This document shows, in pieces, positions 1 through 7,243 of a stretch of 64,000 nt of DNA (the first letter of the stretch is position 1; every line of letters starts with the position of its first letter). Source of the stretch: Mesobacillus maritimus. Lineage in GTDB: Bacteria; Bacillota; Bacilli; Bacillales; Cytobacillaceae. The notes below the pieces were generated by a model. It saw only the letters and a list, made by a program, of their open reading frames with translations, was not told the origin of the DNA and made no database searches. Where the stretch lies: NCBI RefSeq assembly GCF_023715205.1, contig NZ_JAMBNR010000001.1, forward strand, positions 1 through 64,000, given 5' to 3'. A program made the position numbers and the translations under genes.

Positions 1-30
1 CTTAATGAAAAGGAATAAAAAAAGAAAAGG

Positions 31-77
31 AAAAAGGCAATTTTCCGCTTGAAAAACAGGTGGAAAATTGCCTTTTT
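31..77. terminator. bidirectional intrinsic terminator
   Basis: A 16-bp perfect inverted repeat (AAAAAGGCAATTTTCC at 31-46, its complement at 62-77) has an A-run on one side and a T-run on the other. It can end transcription from either direction, probably from a gene lying left of the window. Confidence 0.75.
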
Positions 78-146
78 GTATTCATTTGAATTTGCAGAAT
101 AAAAAACGTAAGTTTTTCAGTGCCCTCATTTGGACGAGGCTAGATT

Positions 147-328
147 TTAGTTGTTTTGCATAGTTTCCCATTCTTCACGCAAAAGACCAAATTTTACGTT
201 GTAATAATGTTTCCCACGATAAAGACGACTATTAGGGATACGGCCTTCCAACATCATCCCAAAACCCTTGCAGATCGTTAGCATAGTTCTCCATTTAGTT
301 TCATCCTGAACACCTCCAATTATGGAAT
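147..328 (-). pseudogene. C-terminal remnant of a GNAT N-acetyltransferase
   Basis: The reverse strand reads open for about 60 codons to a TAA at 149-147. It ends in a typical RimJ/RimL-type GNAT tail: GFGMMLEGRIPNS, then YRGKHYYNVKFGLLREEW. This is the GF-EG-R, GK-Y and GLLREEW pattern of the last strands of that fold. There is no start codon with a ribosome binding site and no acetyl-CoA-binding region upstream, because sequence beyond about 330 is unrelated. I read it as the surviving tail of a deleted gene. The family call rests on the C-terminal motif only. Confidence 0.42.
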
Positions 329-486
329 TCTTTATTTTTCTACAAAAACAAAAAATTCACGAATAACGATATTTGGTGTTGACATTAGTTAACTATTTTA
401 ATACTTTATTTACTTATTAAAGCAGGGTTAAGGACCGAGAAGCTATAATTAGTAATTGAACACTGTGAGTGATTCTTACGATAGTA

Positions 487-611
487 TTAAAGAGTCCATA
501 ATATATGGATCTTTAAAAAAAGGCGAAACAAAATTAACTTAGTTTACAATTGAAAGTTAATAAAGAAGCATGTACCTATATCAGGAAACGATTCTAGATT
601 CTAAAATCGTT
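487..611. promoter_or_regulatory. two inverted repeats upstream of the dioxygenase gene
   Basis: Bases 330-637 hold no gene. Two dyads stand out: TTAAAGAGTCCATA at 487-500 pairs with 504-516 (one bulged base), and AACGATT at 587-593 pairs with AATCGTT at 605-611. The second lies 27 bases before the start codon, so it could be an operator or an mRNA hairpin. A TTGACA at 379-384 with TACTTT 17 bases later is a weak promoter candidate. No MhqR-type box was seen. Confidence 0.3.
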
Positions 612-637
612 AATCAATCCATATAGGAGGGCATCAA

Positions 638-1624
638 ATGGAATTAAAATCACTAAAAGGACAACATCATGTTTCTGCAATTACGAAAGATGCAAAAAAG
701 AATTATGAATTTTACACGCAAACACTAGGTATGAGATTAGTGAAAAAAACAGTTAATCAAGATGAAACATCAATGTATCATTTGTTTTACGCCGATGAAA
801 GAGGGAATCCTGGCACCGATTTGACCTTTTTTGAAATACCAATGGCAGGGCGCACTTATCCAGGAACAAATAGCATATCGTTAACAACTTTACGAGTTCC
901 AGGAAACGAATCGTTGCAATTTTGGAAAAAACATTTTGATAAACTTAACGTAACACATGATGATATCGTCGAACTGAATGGACGAAAAGCGTTGCCTTTT
1001 AGAGATTTCGAGGATCAAAGGCTTGCGTTAATATCCGATGAGCATAATTCTGGTGTGCCAGGAGGAAAGCCGTGGAGGGGAAGCCCAATTCCCGTGAAAC
1101 ATGCAATTATCGGCCTAGGACCAGTGATGCTGACGGTGTCAGACATTAATCCAACTAGGAAAGTTTTTACGGAACTACTAGGATTTCGAGACAGCGGGAA
1201 ATATCGAATGCCAGGTAGTGATCATGAGGTCATTGTTTTTGAAACCGGAGACGGCGGCAATGGGGCAGAAGTTCATCTAATCGAGAGACCTGACCTACCA
1301 CGAGAGCGACCAGGGAGGGGAAGTGTTCATCATGTTGCTTTTCGAGTGGATAATGAAGTGGAATTACAAAAGTGGGTATCCCTTTTAAAAGAAAAAAGAA
1401 TTCCAAATACAGGTTTCGTTGAGCGGTTTTATTTTCGTTCTTTATACTTTCGTGAGCCGAATGGTATCTTGTTTGAATTAGCCACCGACGGTCCTGGATT
1501 TGAAGAGGACGAGGACTTTGAACATCTGGGAGAAACCTTGGCCTTGCCACCATACTTTGAAGATCAGCGAGATGCAATAGAAACGAGCTTAAAGCCATTA
1601 GATACAAAACTAAATAATTATTAG
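638..1624 (+). CDS. ring-cleaving dioxygenase, VOC/glyoxalase family
   Basis: A 328-residue protein of the two-domain vicinal-oxygen-chelate family, close in length and motif to B. subtilis MhqA/MhqE/MhqO. The N-terminal module starts with LKGQHHVSAI, which carries the first metal-binding His, near residues 7-16. The second begins near 155 (HAIIGLGPVMLTVSD), with a later HHVAFRV and the closing metal-ligand Glu in ILFELATD near 290. These enzymes are metal-dependent and act on hydroquinone or catechol-like compounds. The start is fixed by GGAGGG seven bases upstream of ATG. It stands alone, so it may be part of quinone/electrophile defence. The exact substrate cannot be read from the sequence. 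Confidence 0.85.
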   Translation: MELKSLKGQHHVSAITKDAKKNYEFYTQTLGMRLVKKTVNQDETSMYHLFYADERGNPGTDLTFFEIPMAGRTYPGTNSISLTTLRVPGNESLQFWKKHFDKLNVTHDDIVELNGRKALPFRDFEDQRLALISDEHNSGVPGGKPWRGSPIPVKHAIIGLGPVMLTVSDINPTRKVFTELLGFRDSGKYRMPGSDHEVIVFETGDGGNGAEVHLIERPDLPRERPGRGSVHHVAFRVDNEVELQKWVSLLKEKRIPNTGFVERFYFRSLYFREPNGILFELATDGPGFEEDEDFEHLGETLALPPYFEDQRDAIETSLKPLDTKLNNY

Positions 1625-1727
1625 ACTACCTCGTCAAAACTTGGCTTAAAAGTCAAAATCCGGGCTTGCAAATAATTTTCGGAACAATTAAACTATAAAC
1701 AACTATATGTGAACGGAGGTGGAGAGG

Positions 1728-1856
1728 ATGTTTAGTCTAGCTGTTTTAGTGCGCGGTTTCTGGAATGATTTTCTTTATTTTTACCGTGCGAAATTTGCGA
1801 TTGTAGTTGTTAACGGGATAAGTATGCCCTTTTTTAACAACTCAATAGCAAGCTAA
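1728..1856 (+). CDS. 42-residue leader ORF upstream of the ABC-F gene
   Basis: The ORF starts MFSLAVLVRGFWNDF and ends NNSIAS before TAA. A strong site (GGAGGTGGAGAGG) directly abuts the ATG. I recognise no family. The peptide is hydrophobic and aromatic in its middle. Because it precedes two terminators and an ABC-F ATPase, its likely job is as a translated sensor whose stalling controls readthrough. It could instead be a small functional membrane peptide or a chance ORF. The good ribosome binding site argues that it is translated. Confidence 0.45.
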   Translation: MFSLAVLVRGFWNDFLYFYRAKFAIVVVNGISMPFFNNSIAS

Positions 1857-1890
1857 AACAGTGAAAACATCTTTTACCATTGTATAAATG

Positions 1891-1930
1891 TACGAAAAAA
1901 GAGAGCTTTTTCATGCTCTCTTTTTTCGTA
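1891..1930 (+). terminator. first leader terminator
   Basis: A 16-bp perfect arm (TACGAAAAAAGAGAGC with its complement) encloses an 8-base loop. The 3' arm contains the T-run, giving a GAGAGC/GCTCTC core followed by six Ts. It lies after the leader ORF stop and before a second terminator. Confidence 0.7.
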
Positions 1931-1954
1931 CCGTCTAAATGACTTTAATCATTT

Positions 1955-1988
1955 GCCATGGGAAGATATGTCTTCTCATGGCTTTTTT
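1955..1988 (+). terminator. second leader terminator, directly before the ABC-F ribosome binding site
   Basis: A 12-bp stem (GCCATGGGAAGA with TCTTCTCATGGC, one G-U pair) has a TATG loop and is followed by TTTTTTAT. It ends 26 bases before the ATG at 2015, so it must be bypassed for the ABC-F gene to be transcribed from an upstream promoter. Confidence 0.75.
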
Positions 1989-2014
1989 ATATTCATTTTT
2001 AAGGAGGAATACTA

Positions 2015-3895
2015 ATGATTACGTGTAGTGTGAACAAAATTGCAAAAATGTATGGTGGGAATATCGTATTTGAAAATATCTCATTTGAAATACATGAAAA
2101 AGACAGAGTCGGATTAGTTGGGCGAAATGGAAGTGGAAAATCGACATTATTTCGATTACTTGCTGGAGCGGAACAAATCGATTCAGGACAAATCCACTGG
2201 AGTAAGGGGTTGAAAATCGGTTATCTTGAACAAATTCCAAGTACTTCAAACAATATTATAACGCTGGATTATTTAAAAAGCGCTTTTCAGGAACTACTCT
2301 TATTAGCGGAAAGGATTGAAAAGCTAGAAGAACAAATGGGGCAGGTAAACCAAGACAATCAAATGCAAAACTTGATTGATGAATATGGCGCGCTTCAGGA
2401 TCAGTTCATCGTAAACGGTGGATATGAAATTGATGCATCTATTGAAAAAATCGTTAACGGTTTAAAGATAACAGAGCTATTGTATAAGCCTTTCTCAAGT
2501 TTAAGTGGTGGAGAAAAAACAAAGGTTGGTCTTGCACATCTTCTTCTTCAATCCCCAGATTTATTATTGTTGGATGAACCAACGAACCATCTGGACATAA
2601 TGGCTGTTGAATGGCTCGGTACCTTTTTAAAAGAATATAAGGGTCCGGTCGTCATTATTTCTCATGACCGTTATTTTCTCGATGAGGTTGTAACTAAAAT
2701 CATTGATTTAGAAGATGGTGAAATCGATCTTTATCAAGCGAATTTCACTGAATTTCTGAAAGCCAAGGAAGAAAAGGTATTAAAAGAATTCCAAGCATAT
2801 GAAGAACAACAAAAGAAAATGAAGAAAATGAAGGAAGCGATTAAGCGTCTCCGCGAGTGGGCAAATCGAGCCAATCCACCAAATGAAGGACTTCATAAGA
2901 GAGCAAGAAATATGGAACGAGCATTAGAAAGAATGGAAAAACTTGAGCGTCCAATCTTGAATCGCCGGAAAATGAATTTACAGCTAAACTCGTCTGAGCG
3001 AAGTGGAAAGGACGTGATCATGTTATCTGGGGTTTCAAAATCATTTAAGAAAAAACTTCTTTTTGAAGAAGTAAACATCCACATCCAACACGGAGAGCGG
3101 GTAGCCATTGTTGGAGAAAATGGATCCGGGAAGTCGACGTTAATTAAATTAGTTCTTCAGGAGTTCCATGCTGATAATGGGCATATTCGGATTGGAAGCA
3201 ATGTGAAAATTGGTTATTTATCTCAACACACTTTCCCAAACCATCAAAATGAAAGTGTCATTAACATTTTTAGACAAGAAATAAAAGTAACAGAGGGAGA
3301 AGCAAGAAAAATTCTTGCCAGGTTTTTGTTTTTCGGTCATATGGTGTTTCGTAAAGTTTCTCAGCTTAGTGGTGGCGAAAGGATGAGACTTCGTTTAGCG
3401 CAACTGATGCATCAAGACATTAATTTATTGATTTTCGATGAACCCACCAACCATTTAGATATTGAATCAAGAGAGGTCCTTGAAGATGTGCTAGAAGATT
3501 ATAATGGTACCCTTCTTGCGGTTTCGCATGATCGTTATTTCTTAAATAAACTTGTTGGGAAAATTTATTGGATCAGGGATAAAAAAGTTCATGCTTTTGT
3601 CGGCAATTATCATTATGCAAAAAAGAAATTGGAAGAGATGAAATCCATGCAAGAGGCAATTAATAATAAGAAAGTGGAAAAAAAACGAAGTATGTCTTTT
3701 TCTCGTTCAGATAAGAAGTCTAAGCAAGGTAGTATTAAAAAGGAGCTAGAAAGAATAGAAATGGAGGTTGCTGAACTTGAAGAAAAAATGAAAACTGTCA
3801 ATAGGTGGGAAGAATTGCAACAATTGAACTCTGTAAAAGGAGACCTAGAACAGAAATGGGAAGGGCTATATGAGAAATTGGATAATATAAGCTAA
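2015..3895 (+). CDS. ABC-F family ATPase (ribosome-associated)
   Basis: A 626-residue cytoplasmic protein with two ABC domains and no membrane segment. Domain 1 has Walker A GRNGSGKST (about residue 35), LSGGE (about 163) and LLLLDEPTNHLD (about 183). Domain 2 has GENGSGKST (about 367), LSGGE (about 451) and LIFDEPTNHLD (about 471). The charged linker at about 245-325 is the P-site-tRNA interaction motif of ABC-F proteins. A Lys/Glu-rich coiled coil fills the last 80 residues. AAGGAGG precedes the ATG. ABC-F proteins bind the ribosomal E site, either to relieve stalls (YfmR/YdiF type) or to displace ribosome-targeting drugs (VmlR/TaeA type). The attenuator-like leader favours drug protection, but the subclass cannot be settled from sequence alone. 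Confidence 0.88.
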   Translation: MITCSVNKIAKMYGGNIVFENISFEIHEKDRVGLVGRNGSGKSTLFRLLAGAEQIDSGQIHWSKGLKIGYLEQIPSTSNNIITLDYLKSAFQELLLLAERIEKLEEQMGQVNQDNQMQNLIDEYGALQDQFIVNGGYEIDASIEKIVNGLKITELLYKPFSSLSGGEKTKVGLAHLLLQSPDLLLLDEPTNHLDIMAVEWLGTFLKEYKGPVVIISHDRYFLDEVVTKIIDLEDGEIDLYQANFTEFLKAKEEKVLKEFQAYEEQQKKMKKMKEAIKRLREWANRANPPNEGLHKRARNMERALERMEKLERPILNRRKMNLQLNSSERSGKDVIMLSGVSKSFKKKLLFEEVNIHIQHGERVAIVGENGSGKSTLIKLVLQEFHADNGHIRIGSNVKIGYLSQHTFPNHQNESVINIFRQEIKVTEGEARKILARFLFFGHMVFRKVSQLSGGERMRLRLAQLMHQDINLLIFDEPTNHLDIESREVLEDVLEDYNGTLLAVSHDRYFLNKLVGKIYWIRDKKVHAFVGNYHYAKKKLEEMKSMQEAINNKKVEKKRSMSFSRSDKKSKQGSIKKELERIEMEVAELEEKMKTVNRWEELQQLNSVKGDLEQKWEGLYEKLDNIS

Positions 3896-3956
3896 AAATG
3901 ACCGCGAATATTTCCCTATCAATAATAAATAATAACTTTGAAGGGGGGATTTAAGA

Positions 3957-4139
3957 ATGGCAAAACGGACGAAAAAGAACGATGCGGCTCAAAAAAACAA
4001 GCAAGGATTTGATTCGAGTAAAACCGACTCAGAGTTTTCGAAAGAACTTGGAAGTGCTGCCGCTAATAGAGCGCATAAAGAAAAAGCAAAACAAAAGAAA
4101 TCATCCAAAAACCAAGGGGAATGGAAAGGTATGCATTAA
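3957..4139 (+). CDS. small Lys/Ala-rich protein, possible gamma-type SASP relative
   Basis: A 60-residue, very polar and basic protein with AAGGGGGG before ATG. Residues TDSEFSKE resemble the (T/S)EF(A/S)xE germination-protease site of gamma-type small acid-soluble spore proteins, followed by an Ala/Asn segment. A second mini-protein at 6190-6312 shares the MAK start, the Lys/Asn/Gln-rich head and an EF-x-x-E core. A promoter-like pair CGAATA (3905-3910) and AATAATA (3928-3934), 17 bases apart, resembles a sigma-G promoter, which would mean forespore expression. The spore link is inferred; the ORF itself is sound. Confidence 0.5.
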   Translation: MAKRTKKNDAAQKNKQGFDSSKTDSEFSKELGSAAANRAHKEKAKQKKSSKNQGEWKGMH

Positions 4140-4152
4140 TATAAGTAGAAAG

Positions 4153-4184
4153 AAGCCTTCGCTCATATCAGTGAAGGCTTTTTT
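4153..4184 (+). terminator. intrinsic terminator
   Basis: AGCCTTC (4154-4160) pairs with GAAGGCT (4173-4179), followed by a T-run. It sits between the convergent small ORF and the thioredoxin-like gene. Confidence 0.75.
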
Positions 4185-4188
4185 GCTT

Positions 4189-4506
4189 CTATATCGCATG
4201 ATAAATTTTATCGATTTGCTCATGGAACCTTTCTAAATGGACCATTCTTGCTTTTCGGAGAATTTCTTTTCCATCAAGATATAAAACAAGAACAGGGACT
4301 GTGAACGCCATTAAATAACCTGCGATTTCAGGTACATTCGCAGCATCCACGACTCCAATTTTAATTCTTGGGTACTCTTTTAAAATGTCCTCAACCTGAG
4401 GCAGTAAACCATGACAAACACTTCAACTTTCCATCAGTACATATATAAAACTGAGTTGATTTTCCTTGATAAAAGTTTCTACAGCCTCCATTGATGATAA
4501 ATTCAC
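4189..4506 (-). CDS. thioredoxin-fold protein with in-frame TGA at the first CxxC cysteine (candidate selenoprotein or nonsense-disrupted gene)
   Basis: The reverse strand encodes 105 residues from a GTG at 4506 with GGAGGTG seven bases upstream, ending at TAG 4191-4189. It shows a thioredoxin fold: helix 1 VETFIKENQ, strand LSFIYVLMES, active site x-S-V-C-H, strand IKIGVVDA and the cis-Pro motif FTVPVLVLY. The only interruption is TGA at 4425-4423 (codon 28), where the first Cys of C-S-V-C belongs, one base from a Cys codon. About 26 bases downstream the mRNA can form a CCUCA-GGU-UGAGG hairpin (4401-4389), within the size and distance range of bacterial SECIS elements. Either it is a UxxC selenoprotein, or a nonsense mutation in a region that also holds a dead methyltransferase. 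Confidence 0.6.
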
Positions 4507-4627
4507 GTATTTTCACCTCCATGTGGTTTTCAAAAATTACTATCATTGTACCTTTATAGTAACCGTTTGCCATTTAAGGATACATAAAAGGTCTTGTTAA
4601 TAGGAAGTGTAATTATGGGAGGATTTA

Positions 4628-5231
4628 ATGAAAAATCATTGGGATGAACGGTTTGAATCGAAAACTTATGTATAGGGTGAGGGGCCAAATTGGTTTATTA
4701 AGTCAAATATTCATTACTTAGACGGTATAAATAGAATAGTAGCTTTCGCAGAAGGAGAAGGGAGAAATGCGGTTCTTCTTGCTAGAAAAGGTTTTGAAGT
4801 GACAGCATGGGTTTATGCTAAAAATGGATTAAAAAACAACACAATTAGCTTCTCAACCTAACGTGCAAATCCAAACAGCGCAAGTAGATCTGATTCAGGA
4901 TTTCATACCTACAAACAAGTTTGCTGGTGCCTTTATGGCCATTTTCCGAAAGAACATCAACAAAAGGTTTTTAATAAGTTGTTTCTACTGTTCGTCCAGG
5001 GGGAATTATTTTATTCGAGGTGTATTCAGAGGAACAGCTAAGCTATCAAACTGGGGGCCAAAAACAATAGACGTGTTATACAACCCACAAGATGTAATAA
5101 GTTGGCTACAAAAATTCAATTGCTTAGTAAAGCATTTTTTCTTTGGCGAACAAATCCGTGAAGAAGGAATTTTACATACTGGTACCGGGCATGTAATTCA
5201 GGGATCGTCAAGGAATTATAGTAATGAATAA
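4628..5231 (+). pseudogene. decayed class I SAM-dependent methyltransferase (TehB-like)
   Basis: Translation starts well (GGGAGGA, then MKNHWDERFESKTYV) but hits TAG at codon 16, where a Tyr is expected. Later pieces of one methyltransferase appear in different frames: motif I as AEGEGRNAVLLARKGFEVTA, then QLASQPNVQIQ and VDLIQD after a frameshift near 4835. GHFPKEHQQKVFNKL, VRPGGIILFEVYSEEQL and GPKTIDVLYNPQDVISW need further frame changes. With at least one stop and several frameshifts it cannot give a working enzyme. The motif order and the GTGHVIQ ending match TehB/Methyltransf-type proteins of Bacillus. Confidence 0.8.
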
Positions 5232-5271
5232 AACCAAAAACATACTATAGTTGTTAAGATGTTTCTCGTTT

Positions 5272-5907
5272 TTATTTCAGCTTGAATTTGTCGAATAATT
5301 TACTCATTAGTGTTAGTCGTCGGTTGGTGGGTGAAGGATTGGTTCTTTCGTATTGGATAATCATCCACTGCTCGTTCAATTCAGTAACATCACTTAAAAG
5401 ATCAACTTGAAAATGCAGGCAAAAGGACTGCATTTCATTGTAATCAAAAACATAGGAAGGCACTGAGTCAGTTCCGATATTTTTACCGATTGGTAATTTT
5501 TCAAAAGAAAACGGCCTTCCTTTTTGCTCAACTTCAACATTATCATCTTCATATGAGATTACCCTTAAAAGGATACCGTGTTGATAGACGCTTAAATAAT
5601 AATTGTCCACCGTGCTTTGTCCGAGTGCATGAATTACCATTGTATTAAAGAAGTTCGACAGCATTTCAGTAAGTTCATTCAAATGGTCAAAGGAGTCATG
5701 AAGAACCGTAACCCAACCTTCGTGTTGTATACTAACCGCAAACATGGTCGGAATTTCATGCGTAAAGAAATTAATAGATGTTTTCTCAACTAATTGAATT
5801 ATTACACTTCGATTATTGGTTTGTTGTTCAAGGTAATGAACCAACATCTTTTCAACTTTATCTTTTTCAGTCGTTTGGATATGAATTTGATATAGGTTAA
5901 TCGACAT
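5272..5907 (-). CDS. conserved hypothetical protein
   Basis: A soluble 211-residue protein that I do not recognise. I chose ATG 5907 (MSINLYQIHI) because GAGGTGG lies directly upstream on the reverse strand; the longer frame to 5976 adds 23 residues without such a site. It has no signal peptide, membrane helix or repeat. It is mixed alpha/beta with an acidic patch (SYEDDNVEVE) near the middle and a basic C-terminal tail (LFDKFKLK). It is convergent with the dead methyltransferase and not in an operon. Confidence 0.6.
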   Translation of the reverse strand: MSINLYQIHIQTTEKDKVEKMLVHYLEQQTNNRSVIIQLVEKTSINFFTHEIPTMFAVSIQHEGWVTVLHDSFDHLNELTEMLSNFFNTMVIHALGQSTVDNYYLSVYQHGILLRVISYEDDNVEVEQKGRPFSFEKLPIGKNIGTDSVPSYVFDYNEMQSFCLHFQVDLLSDVTELNEQWMIIQYERTNPSPTNRRLTLMSKLFDKFKLK

Positions 5908-6189
5908 AATCCACCTCGAAATTAGAATATATTTATTATAATCTTTTTTCTCTTCAAGCCACCGTATAATCAACAAAAAATTCAGACATAACTCATCTTA
6001 GTTGATTTGTTTGTTATATGTAGTGCGTGGTTAATTGATTTTCATTAATTACGAATTAATTTAGATATTAGCAAGCTTCAGTGTAGATGTATTTAGCATT
6101 GGGTAATAAGAATAATTAATCAAAAAGTTAGCAAACTAAAATCGGTGCTATGAGGCTGTACCAGCAGCATAATATATGGAGGTGAAAAA

Positions 6190-6312
6190 ATGGCCAAAAA
6201 TAAAAATAAGCAACAAAATAAAGAAAAAAACTTGTCCAAAACAGAGCCAGAGTTCGCTGGTGAGAATGGATTAGAAAAAGTCGCAGTTAGAGCTCAGGAG
6301 AAGTCGAAGTAA
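6190..6312 (+). CDS. 40-residue mini-protein, possible gamma-type SASP relative
   Basis: ATG at 6190 follows GGAGGTG. The product begins MAKNKNKQQNKEKNL, contains EPEFAGENG and ends RAQEKSK. EFAGE resembles the EFASE germination-protease site of gamma-type SASPs, and the composition (Lys, Asn, Gln, Glu) fits. It resembles the 60-residue protein at 3957-4139. TGTATT (6088-6093) and AATAATT (6111-6117), 17 bases apart, form a sigma-G-like pair. The assignment to spores is inferred from these features together. Confidence 0.45.
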   Translation: MAKNKNKQQNKEKNLSKTEPEFAGENGLEKVAVRAQEKSK

Positions 6313-6425
6313 AGAAGTATATGCACTTGTTTCCCTCATTGAACTGGTTGCACTTTTCTCACATGTGTATTTTTGCAACATAAAAGGGAAAGTCGTCGAA
6401 GAAAACAGATGGTATAACTGTGTTG

Positions 6426-6535
6426 TTGACAATGAATGATAACGGGTATATTATCATTATTGATAATGATAATATACCCTTTTCCTATACCAAGAATGTG
6501 GTTTTTTTTGCAGAACTATTATCATTATTGATAAT
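6426..6535 (+). promoter_or_regulatory. promoter with two identical operator cores
   Basis: TTGACA (6426-6431) and TATTAT (6449-6454), 17 bases apart, form a near-consensus sigma-A promoter. The -10 lies inside a perfect dyad with 16-bp arms (6444-6459 and 6464-6479). Its 18-base core ATTATCATTATTGATAAT (6450-6467) recurs exactly at 6518-6535, 68 bases on, just before the HTH gene. The pair of sites most likely binds the HTH regulator encoded next. The first dyad, followed by CCCTTTT, might also act as a terminator. Confidence 0.65.
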
Positions 6536-6570
6536 AATGATGATTTTATAAAGAGGTGATATGGAAGGTC

Positions 6571-7116
6571 ATGAAGGAATCCAAAGCAGATCTTATTTTA
6601 CATCCAGTCCGAATGAGAATCGTTCAAACCTTAATTAATGGAAAAACACTAACTGCACAGGAAATTGGGGAGAGACTCAAAGATATCCCCCAAGCAACGC
6701 TTTATCGGCAATTAAATAAGCTAACCGAGGGAAATGTTTTAGAAGTAGTAGCAGAAAATCCAATCAGGGGAACAGTTGAAAAGGTCTATTCATTAGCAGA
6801 ACAATCGGCCACTTTATCAGAAACAGATGTAGAATCTTGGAGTAAGAATGAGCATCGTGAATATTTTATGAAGTTTATATCTACCGTTATTGCTGATTTT
6901 GAAAAGTACTTAACTCAACCCAAATTCGATATGAAAAAAGATGGTACAGGGTATCGTCAAGTATCTTTCTATGCTTCAGATGAGGAGTATCTAGAGTTTT
7001 TACAAACTTTGCAGCAGGGGATTCAAAAATTGCTAGAAAATGATGTTACTCCGACAAGACGAAAACGGACATTATCCACTATTGTTACATCCGAGAATAA
7101 CAAGTCTAGCCTTTAG
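6571..7116 (+). CDS. winged-HTH transcriptional regulator (ArsR-like fold)
   Basis: A 181-residue cytoplasmic regulator. Residues 1-75 form a winged helix-turn-helix: HPVRMRIVQTLI, then LTAQEIGERL, then the recognition helix ATLYRQLNKL, then a wing ending EKVYSLAE. The rest is a helical ligand or dimer domain. I prefer ATG 6571; GTG 6556 overlaps the GAGGTG ribosome binding site. Two copies of an 18-base dyad lie immediately upstream, one over the promoter -10, so autoregulation is likely. The YhfC-type membrane protease follows 127 bases later and is probably co-regulated. No metal-binding Cys cluster is visible, so a classic ArsR metal sensor is unlikely. Confidence 0.75.
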   Translation: MKESKADLILHPVRMRIVQTLINGKTLTAQEIGERLKDIPQATLYRQLNKLTEGNVLEVVAENPIRGTVEKVYSLAEQSATLSETDVESWSKNEHREYFMKFISTVIADFEKYLTQPKFDMKKDGTGYRQVSFYASDEEYLEFLQTLQQGIQKLLENDVTPTRRKRTLSTIVTSENNKSSL

Positions 7117-7243
7117 GTTTGATAAATAAAATATGATAACAACATGGGTGTGAATGTCGGGATTAAAGTAGAGAAATAACTATTTAGCACAAATGTTGCT
7201 ATTTTTCGAGGGGTATATATTTGTTTATGGGGAGGAATCGAAA

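Larger units (their letters stand above)
1666..1988 (+). promoter_or_regulatory. candidate translation-coupled attenuator leader of the ABC-F gene
   Basis: A promoter-like pair, TTGCAA (1666-1671) and TAAACT (1689-1694) with a 17-base spacer, precedes a leader of about 310 bases. The leader holds a 42-codon ORF (1728-1856), a hairpin inside that ORF (GTTGTTAA at 1806-1813 with TTAACAAC at 1834-1841) and two intrinsic terminators (1891-1930 and 1955-1988). The last terminator ends 26 bases before the ABC-F start. A terminator that close to a start, behind a small ORF, is the arrangement known for antibiotic-responsive ABC-F genes such as vmlR and lmo0919, where drug-stalled ribosomes permit readthrough. 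The mechanism here is inferred. Confidence 0.55.

Noticed and set aside
4863-5231. 122-codon ORF read as an independent gene
   Set aside because: It is only a late fragment of the broken methyltransferase; motif pieces continue across frames from 4628.
6444-6479. Fur box
   Set aside because: It has GATAAT-like hexamers, but they diverge (ATTATC then GATAAT) rather than converge as in TGATAAT-N-ATTATCA, and the same core repeats only before the HTH gene.
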